Shown here: piece after piece, positions 6,441 to 10,549 of the stretch
Position numbering within the stretch: position 1 is the first letter of the stretch
How the letters are laid out: each line of letters opens with the position of its first letter
DNA from: an uncultured Collinsella sp.
GTDB lineage: Bacteria; Actinomycetota; Coriobacteriia; Coriobacteriales; Coriobacteriaceae
Assembly: GCA_900551605.1 (NCBI GenBank)
Contig: URWS01000022.1
Location: 1-10,549 of the forward strand
Direction: 5' to 3'
Length of the DNA stretch: 10,549 bases
Made by a program: the position numbers and the translations under genes
The notes under the pieces: generated by a model
What the model was told of the DNA's origin: nothing
Databases searched by the model: none
The model's input: only the letters and a program-made list of their open reading frames with translations

Positions 6441-6474
6441 GGGCCGGCATGTCGACCGTTCGGCATGCCGGCCC
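6441..6474 (-). terminator. Perfect 11-bp hairpin after the dipeptidase gene
   Basis: GGGCCGGCATG (6441-6451) and its exact inverse complement (6464-6474) enclose a 12-nt loop that contains an inner CCG/CGG pair. On the minus strand it lies 18 nt after the dipeptidase stop. No run of U follows, so termination is likely weak, or the hairpin serves as an mRNA-stability or partial-attenuation element between the dipeptidase and metallopeptidase genes. Confidence 0.5.
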
Positions 6475-6491
6475 GCTCAAGGGATGTGAAA

Positions 6492-7505
6492 TTAATAACG
6501 CTCAAAGAAGGCAAGCGCGTTGTCGCTGCAGAGCTTCTGCATCACGGTCTTGCCAAAGTGCTTGGAGAGCATGTTCTGGAACTCGGGCATCTTGCTGGCG
6601 TCGGAGAGGAAAGCGGGCACAGTGGCGCCGTCCCAGTCGCCGCCGAGCGCGATGACGTCCTCGCCGTCCAGGTCGAGCCAGTGCTCGATATGTGCCGCTA
6701 GCTGGTCGAAGGTGACGTCTGCGGCGGTCTTGTCGGTTGCGTCGTTGGAAAGGAACTCGCTGCAGTAGTTGAGACCGACGATGCCACCCATGTCGCGAAT
6801 GGTGCGGAACTGGTCGTCGGTGAGGTTGCGCTTGACGCCGCAAACCGCACGGGAGTTGGAGTGACTGGCGACGAAGGGGCGCGTGGCGTGGGCGACAACC
6901 TCGTCAAAGCACTCGTCGTTGAGGTGGGAGACGTCGAGTACCATGCCGGCATGCTCCATCTGCGTAAGTGCCTCGATGCCGGCGGCGGTGAGACCGGCGT
7001 GGGTATCGTGTCCGCTCGCGAGCGGCCCCTGCGCGTTCCAGCTGAGTGATGACATGAGCACGCCCAGGCTCTTGAGCACTTCGATCAGCGCGGGGTCCTC
7101 GGCAAAGAACGTGGCGTTTTCGATGGTGTGGATGCAAGCGACCTTGCCGTCCTTGAGCGCGGGACGAATGTCTGCGGCGCTGCGCACGTTGACCATGCGG
7201 TCGTGGTTGAGCATTGCCTGGCCGCTCATGTGCGCCATGATCTGCGCCTGGAAGCGCGCGGCGTGGGCGGTGGGAATCTCGTCGGGGACAAACGTGGCGA
7301 AGCACTGCGCCCACGGCGTGTTGCCGATCTTTGCGAGCGAGATGGCGCAGGCGTTGCCCTCGATGAGATCGAAATCTTGCGGATGCGTTTCGTCACCGGG
7401 GAAATAACCGTCGGTGCCGGCGGTAAAGCGCAGGTCGAGATCGAGCGTGGCCCAGCCGATGCGGTCGGCGGTGTCGCAGTGTAGGTCAAATACGGGATAT
7501 GCCAT
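6492..7505 (-). CDS. Membrane dipeptidase (M19 / renal dipeptidase family)
   Basis: This zinc dipeptidase of the amidohydrolase fold hydrolyses dipeptides, and family members can also act on D-amino-acid dipeptides. In the 337-residue protein the metal ligands are evident: HCD (H9, D11), bridging E129 (IENATF), H194 (DVSHLND), H215 (ASHSNSR) and D290 (GGDWDG). GVKRNLTDDQFRTI is also a family hallmark. ATG 7505 is selected because GGAGG lies 4-5 nt upstream; an in-frame ATG at 7535 would precede this ribosome site. Despite the family name there is no signal peptide or transmembrane helix, so it is probably cytoplasmic, perhaps for peptide catabolism. It diverges from the slyD-like gene across a 120-bp intergenic region. 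Confidence 0.92.
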   Translation of the reverse strand: MAYPVFDLHCDTADRIGWATLDLDLRFTAGTDGYFPGDETHPQDFDLIEGNACAISLAKIGNTPWAQCFATFVPDEIPTAHAARFQAQIMAHMSGQAMLNHDRMVNVRSAADIRPALKDGKVACIHTIENATFFAEDPALIEVLKSLGVLMSSLSWNAQGPLASGHDTHAGLTAAGIEALTQMEHAGMVLDVSHLNDECFDEVVAHATRPFVASHSNSRAVCGVKRNLTDDQFRTIRDMGGIVGLNYCSEFLSNDATDKTAADVTFDQLAAHIEHWLDLDGEDVIALGGDWDGATVPAFLSDASKMPEFQNMLSKHFGKTVMQKLCSDNALAFFERY

Positions 7506-7540
7506 GGTTCCTCCGGTTGCAGCGTTTCTTTGCAAACTGT

Positions 7541-7567
7541 CTTTGAATTGTATGACTAGGGTATAGT
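7541..7567 (+). promoter_or_regulatory. Possible promoter of the slyD-ureE pair
   Basis: TATAGT at 7562-7567 is a good -10 match 59 nt before the slyD start. No convincing -35 lies at 16-18 bp; TTGAAT at 7543-7548 is only 13 bp away. On the minus strand TACAAT (7552 to 7547) could be the -10 of the divergent dipeptidase gene, also without a clear -35. A GGCGGC/GCCGCC hairpin lies in the presumed leader around 7585-7608. Confidence 0.35.
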
Positions 7568-7625
7568 TAGCGCCATATGTTCATGGCGGCCCACGTTGTG
7601 CGCCGCCCTTATCACGGAGGTTTCC

Positions 7626-8054
7626 ATGTCCAACCAGGGCAAGAAGGTCAAGACCCATTATCGCGGCACGCTCGACGACGGCACGCAATTCGATAGCTCC
7701 TACGATCGCGGCGAGCCGCTGGAGTTCACCTGCGGCGCCGGTCAGATGATCAAGGGCTTCGACGCCGCCGTTGTCGACATGCAGGTGGGCGAGAAGAAGA
7801 CCGTGCACATCCCGGCTGCCGATGCCTATGGCGAGCACAATCCCGAGATGGTTTTGACCTTCCCGGCCGAACAGGTTCCCAACATCGAGCAGATCGAGAA
7901 GGGCATGAAGCTCTTCCTGTCCACGCCGAGCGGCATGCCCGTCCCCGCCGTGGTCATCGACGTAACGCCCGAGGCCGTGACGCTCGACGCCAACCACGAG
8001 CTTGCCGGCAAGGACCTCAACTTTGATATCGAGCTCGTCGAGGTCGAGGGTTAG
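7626..8054 (+). CDS. SlyD-like FKBP-type peptidyl-prolyl isomerase
   Basis: This 142-residue protein is a two-domain FKBP of the SlyD type: an FKBP half-domain (VKTHYRGTLDDG, GAGQMIKGFDAAVVDMQVGEKK), an inserted chaperone flap (about residues 72-120) and the closing DANHELAGKDLNFDIELVEV typical of SlyD. It should catalyse proline cis-trans isomerisation and act as a folding chaperone in the cytoplasm. E. coli SlyD also binds nickel through a His/Cys-rich tail; here the protein ends right after the FKBP fold, so that tail is missing. ATG 7626 has GGAGG (7616-7620) 5 nt upstream; an in-frame ATG at 7596 lies before the ribosome site and is rejected. The UreE-like gene begins 3 bp after its stop, so the two are surely co-transcribed. 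Confidence 0.92.
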   Translation: MSNQGKKVKTHYRGTLDDGTQFDSSYDRGEPLEFTCGAGQMIKGFDAAVVDMQVGEKKTVHIPAADAYGEHNPEMVLTFPAEQVPNIEQIEKGMKLFLSTPSGMPVPAVVIDVTPEAVTLDANHELAGKDLNFDIELVEVEG

Positions 8055-8057
8055 AGT

Positions 8058-8636
8058 ATGCCTGAACGCTTGGTTTCGACGACATACTTGGGAAATCTCA
8101 ACGATCCGTCCTATGAGCTTTTGCTTCGCCGGAAGTTGGGCGGCGTCTTTGAAGTTGACGAGCTGCTGCTCGATTGGGACCAGGCTGATGTATGCGCGCT
8201 TGTGGGCGTGACGGAGCTGGGGCGCACGGTCGATGTTCGGCTGGATACTGCCGACGGCGGTCGTCTTGCCGACGGTGACGTGCTCGCTATCGACCACACG
8301 GGTGCGGTGCCCGTGGTGGTTGTCGTGCGCCTGCGCAGCGCCGAGGTTTATTTGGTTGAAGTCGACCGCATGGATCCGATTGCGCTCGCGCATGCGTGCT
8401 GGGAGATCGGCAATATGCACGCGCCGCTTTTCCGAGGCGATTCGGACGAGCATACCGTGCGCATGTATACGCCGGTGCAGCCTGTTTTGGGCCGCATGCT
8501 CCGGGGCGTCGAGGGTGTTCGGCTCTCGGTGGTTACCCGTGAACTCGATGCGGGCCGGCGCTTTGCGTCGAGTGCGGCGGATGTCGTTGTGAGTATGGCT
8601 CCCGACTTTACGATCGTAAAGAAGGCGCGCGGTTAA
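8058..8636 (+). CDS. UreE-like nickel metallochaperone
   Basis: This 192-residue protein fits the two-domain UreE layout. The N-terminal peptide-binding-like part contains LLLDWDQAD, a GRTVDVRL strand and ADGDVLAIDHTG, matching the L-x-W, GR-x-V and DGDvLa pattern of UreE. The C-terminal ferredoxin-like metal-binding part has LAHACWEIGNMHAPLF, where H121 matches the conserved metal-binding histidine of GNRH in urease chaperones, and then MYTPVQPVLGRML. The His-rich tail of some UreEs is absent; the end is basic (KKARG). UreE hands nickel to urease, yet no urease structural or accessory genes lie in the window. It is translationally linked to the SlyD-like gene (SD GAGGG at 8046-8050). A hydrogenase or another nickel enzyme is a possible client; assignment rests on motif recognition only. 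Confidence 0.75.
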   Translation: MPERLVSTTYLGNLNDPSYELLLRRKLGGVFEVDELLLDWDQADVCALVGVTELGRTVDVRLDTADGGRLADGDVLAIDHTGAVPVVVVVRLRSAEVYLVEVDRMDPIALAHACWEIGNMHAPLFRGDSDEHTVRMYTPVQPVLGRMLRGVEGVRLSVVTRELDAGRRFASSAADVVVSMAPDFTIVKKARG

Positions 8637-8649
8637 CGTGCGTATGAGT

Positions 8650-8690
8650 AAGACGGACTTTGAGAGGCAACTATTCAAAGTCCGTCTTTC
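8650..8690 (+). terminator. Hairpin terminator after the UreE-like gene
   Basis: A perfect 14-bp stem (AAGACGGACTTTGA at 8650-8663 with its complement at 8675-8688) closes an 11-nt loop and is followed by TCTGTTG, a poor T-tract beyond the TCTTT in the arm itself. It starts 13 bp after the stop codon, so it very likely ends the slyD-ureE transcript. It also lies only 31 bp before the HAD start codon. Confidence 0.75.
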
Positions 8691-8719
8691 TGTTGATGAG
8701 ATGCTGTGGGGGAAAGCAT

Positions 8720-9517
8720 ATGGGTCTTGAAGGAATCAAGCTGATTGCATGCGATTTGGACGGCACGTTGCTGCATCCGGGGGAGCGCGAGCCGCGTTCC
8801 GAGGCCTTTGAACTCATCGATGAACTGCATCGTCGCGGTATCGTGTTTATGCCGGCGAGCGGTCGTCAATATGCGAGCTTGCGCTACCTGTTTGCCCCGG
8901 TGGCCGATGAGCTCGCCTATGTATGCGAAAACGGTGCCCTGGTCATGAGCGAGGGTCGCGCCGTCGTCAAGCGCTCCATGGAGCGTAGTCTTGCTATGGA
9001 TATCGCGAATGCCGTGGTTGCGTATCCCCATGCCGACGTGACCCTTTCGTGTGAGGGACACCTCTACACCATGAGCGGCAACGATGTGTTCGTCGATCAT
9101 TTGCGCTATGAGGTCCACTGCGATGTGGCGGTGGTCGACCGCCCCGAGGACATCGACGAGGACGTCATTAAGATCGCCTTCCAGACGCCCGAGGTGGATC
9201 AGCCGGCGGCCCTGGAGTATTTCGAGCGCCTCTTTAGCGACCGTGTTGACGTGATGACGTCGGGAACCGAATGGACGGACTTTATCGGTTTCGGTTCGGG
9301 CAAGGGCTCCGCGCTTGCCGATTACGGTCGTGCCCTGGGTATTTCGCCCGATGAGATGATGGCGTTTGGCGATAACGAAAACGACCGCGACATGCTCAAC
9401 GTAGTGGGCCATCCTTATCTAATGGAGAGCTGCAATCCCTCTATGCGTGGCATCAACGACCACGTCCGTTACGTGCGCACAGTCGAAGAAGAACTGCGCC
9501 GTCTGCTCGCCGAGTAG
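8720..9517 (+). CDS. Cof-type HAD-IIB sugar/nucleotide phosphatase
   Basis: This 265-residue cytoplasmic haloacid dehalogenase-superfamily hydrolase should dephosphorylate small metabolites such as sugar phosphates or cofactors; the exact substrate cannot be predicted. Motif I is DLDGT with nucleophile D12 and acid/base D14, motif II is S47 (PASGRQ), motif III is K195 (GSGKGSAL), and motif IV is GDNEND with D218 and D222. The middle (about 85-185) is the C2-type cap of the Cof/IIB subfamily, and the length is typical. ATG 8720 has GGGGGA 6 nt upstream; an upstream in-frame ATG at 8660 would run through the terminator hairpin and is rejected. It converges with perR, with 76 bp between the stops and no obvious terminator there. 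Confidence 0.93.
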   Translation: MGLEGIKLIACDLDGTLLHPGEREPRSEAFELIDELHRRGIVFMPASGRQYASLRYLFAPVADELAYVCENGALVMSEGRAVVKRSMERSLAMDIANAVVAYPHADVTLSCEGHLYTMSGNDVFVDHLRYEVHCDVAVVDRPEDIDEDVIKIAFQTPEVDQPAALEYFERLFSDRVDVMTSGTEWTDFIGFGSGKGSALADYGRALGISPDEMMAFGDNENDRDMLNVVGHPYLMESCNPSMRGINDHVRYVRTVEEELRRLLAE

Positions 9518-9593
9518 GTTTTCGCGACATGCCTAGAAATGTACTGTTTGCTGTAGCGGATGGGCAAGTAGATTTGCGGGCACGCCTCAAAGA

Positions 9594-9974
9594 CTACCGG
9601 CAGTCGGGGCAGAGACCCTCGAAGATGGTGTAGTGCGACGTGACGTGCCAACCGATTTGCTCGGACGCTTTGGCGTCGAGCTGGGCATCGAAGGGGAGCG
9701 GTACGTCGATGACGCGGCTGCACGAGGTGCAGATGATATGCGCATGCGGCTCGATCGTGCGATCGAAGCGACTTCCGCCCGGCGTTTTGATGGAAAGGAT
9801 CTCGCCGGCATCGGCCAGGAGGTTGAGGTTGCGGTAGACCGTGCCACGGCTGATTTTGCCATCCTGCTCGCGCACGACGTTGTAGATCTCATCGGCGGTG
9901 GGATGGTTATAGCTTTGGCGCACGGCGTCGAGAACCAGCTTTCGCTGCTTGGTATTTCTTCTTTGCACCGCCAT
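9594..9974 (-). CDS. perR: Fur-family peroxide regulator PerR
   Basis: This 126-residue metal-dependent repressor has a winged-helix DNA-binding domain (about 1-75, recognition region SRGTVYRNLNLL) and a C-terminal dimer domain. All five B. subtilis PerR regulatory ligands are present at matching spacing: H24 (HPTADEIY), D71, H77, H79 and D90; the aspartate at the last position is the feature that separates PerR from iron-sensing Fur. Structural zinc cysteines C82, C85, C122 and C125 are also matched. PerR senses peroxide by metal-catalysed oxidation of two of the histidines and derepresses stress genes. ATG 9974 is chosen because AAGAGG lies 8 nt upstream; an in-frame ATG at 10034 would add 20 residues from the promoter region. 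It lies about 60 bp downstream of the acylphosphatase gene on the same strand. Confidence 0.88.
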   Translation of the reverse strand: MAVQRRNTKQRKLVLDAVRQSYNHPTADEIYNVVREQDGKISRGTVYRNLNLLADAGEILSIKTPGGSRFDRTIEPHAHIICTSCSRVIDVPLPFDAQLDAKASEQIGWHVTSHYTIFEGLCPDCR

Positions 9975-10005
9975 GCGCCTCGCCTCTTCTCTATCAACGG
10001 TTTGT

Positions 10006-10043
10006 AGATAAATGATACCGTATTTAGCACACAATACTAATAA
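10006..10043 (-). promoter_or_regulatory. Possible perR promoter with PerR-box-like site
   Basis: On the minus strand, 10043 to 10029 reads TTATTAGTATTGTGT, which agrees with the PerR consensus TTATAATnATTATAA at 9 of 14 defined positions, mostly in its left part. A -10-like TATCAT lies at 10017-10012, with a weak TTAGTA as -35 at 17 bp. This AT-rich patch overlaps the acylphosphatase stop codon. Autoregulation by PerR would fit, but the match is imperfect. Confidence 0.35.
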
Positions 10044-10438
10044 CGAGGATTGAAACCGTCTTCATTGGCAAGCGGGGCTCGCGCCTGGGCGTCTTCGAGG
10101 CGAAAGCGCGTCCCCATGCGCTCGTAGGAGACGTGAAGCGCCTCGAGCTGAGACAGGATATTCGCCGGTGCGCCCTGCACCTCCATCTCGACCGAGCCGT
10201 CTTCCATATTGCGCACCCAACCGGTGAGGGAGCGCGCCTGTGCGAGATTGGTGTTGGTAAAGCGAAAGCCGACGCCCTGGACCTGTCCCGTCCAGCGCAG
10301 GAAATAGCGCAGGGGAGTGTCTTGAGTGGCCTCGTCGCTTGCGAGCACGGTAAGCCTGCGGCGCAGCTCGAGCTCGACGCCTGATGGTTTTTGAGGCTCG
10401 CGATTGACACCGGAAAAGAGCTTATCGAAGAAACCCAT
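10037..10438 (-). CDS. Acylphosphatase with N-terminal extension
   Basis: This small cytoplasmic enzyme hydrolyses carboxyl-phosphate bonds such as in acyl phosphates. The acylphosphatase fold spans about residues 44-115: GQVQGVGFR (51-59) with phosphate-binding and catalytic R59, and GWVRNMEDGSVEMEVQG with catalytic N77. The 18-residue spacing between R and N equals that of the human enzyme (R23 and N41). The protein is 133 residues while the family is about 90-100. The first 43 residues start MGFFDKLFSG, a possible amphipathic helix, and continue with a charged linker. ATG 10438 is the natural start; the upstream gene's stop codon ends 2 bp before it, so the pair is probably translationally coupled. 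What the N-terminal part does is unknown. Confidence 0.88.
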   Translation of the reverse strand: MGFFDKLFSGVNREPQKPSGVELELRRRLTVLASDEATQDTPLRYFLRWTGQVQGVGFRFTNTNLAQARSLTGWVRNMEDGSVEMEVQGAPANILSQLEALHVSYERMGTRFRLEDAQARAPLANEDGFNPRY

Positions 10439-10440
10439 CG

Positions 10441-10549
10441 CTAGGCCTGCTTGCCTGCGTCGGCCGGGAAGGTAATGCCTGCCTGCTGACGCACGGCATC
10501 CATGATGCGCAGTGAGACGAGTGTGACATCGCGATAGTGGCCAAGCTCG
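10441..10549 (-). CDS. C-terminal end of an unidentified protein (partial)
   Basis: Reading leftwards from the window edge, an open frame encodes at least 36 residues ending in a TAG at 10443-10441. It begins ELGHYRDVTLVSLR and ends FPADAGKQA. The first part looks like an amphipathic helix and the end is a short polar tail. The frame is clean and its stop lies 2 bp before the acylphosphatase ATG, which supports it as the upstream gene of the same operon. I do not recognise the family from this fragment. Confidence 0.65.
   Translation of the reverse strand, partial: ELGHYRDVTLVSLRIMDAVRQQAGITFPADAGKQA

Noticed and set aside
5682..7484. Several plus-strand frames opposite the peptidase and dipeptidase genes
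   Set aside because: The minus-strand genes carry clear catalytic motifs and ribosome sites; the opposite frames are Arg/Ser/Ala-rich shadows.
9518..9593. Bidirectional terminator between the HAD gene and perR
   Set aside because: No stem longer than a few base pairs with a T-tract was found in this 76-bp gap.

Overview
The window looks like chromosomal DNA of a GC-rich anaerobic actinobacterium, most likely a gut Coriobacteriia such as Collinsella. This is inferred from an oxygen-sensitive class III ribonucleotide reductase, GC-biased codon use, good Shine-Dalgarno sites and a PerR-type peroxide regulator; there is no rRNA or other marker to prove it. There is no CRISPR array, phage or insertion sequence. 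Most of it is an ordinary housekeeping and metabolic segment, and the less ordinary material lies in intergenic palindromes, leaders and gene neighbourhoods.

Layout: 1-34 is the 3' end of a tRNA, followed by a good intrinsic terminator. 80-667 has no convincing gene but carries a promoter flanked by two NrdR-box-like sites 32 bp apart and a leader of about 200 nt. Then come nrdD (668-2890), a 426-bp gap holding two separate palindromic elements (2902-3039 and 3218-3301), and nrdG (3317-3898). A folate cluster follows on the same strand: folE, an HD-domain phosphohydrolase, and folB (3965-5634). Two minus-strand genes follow, a YgjP/DUF45-type metallopeptidase and an M19 membrane-type dipeptidase (5641-7505). 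Diverging from these is a plus-strand pair, a SlyD-like FKBP prolyl isomerase and a UreE-like nickel chaperone (7626-8636), closed by a 14-bp-stem hairpin. A Cof-type HAD hydrolase (8720-9517) converges on perR (minus). Upstream of perR on the minus strand are an acylphosphatase with an extra N-terminal segment and the C-terminal 35 codons of an unidentified gene.

How the genes work together: NrdD and its activase NrdG make dNTPs anaerobically, and the paired NrdR boxes predict dNTP-responsive repression. FolE opens tetrahydrofolate synthesis from GTP and FolB acts two steps later. The HD protein between them sits where the phosphate-removal step, often unassigned in bacteria, would be expected. 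SlyD and UreE families both bind nickel, and their adjacency without urease genes in the window suggests a nickel-delivery module for some other enzyme. PerR has all five residues of the peroxide-sensing metal site and may repress its own promoter. No clearly new multi-gene system is visible. The best leads are the HD protein, the SlyD/UreE pair and the two nrdD-nrdG palindromes.
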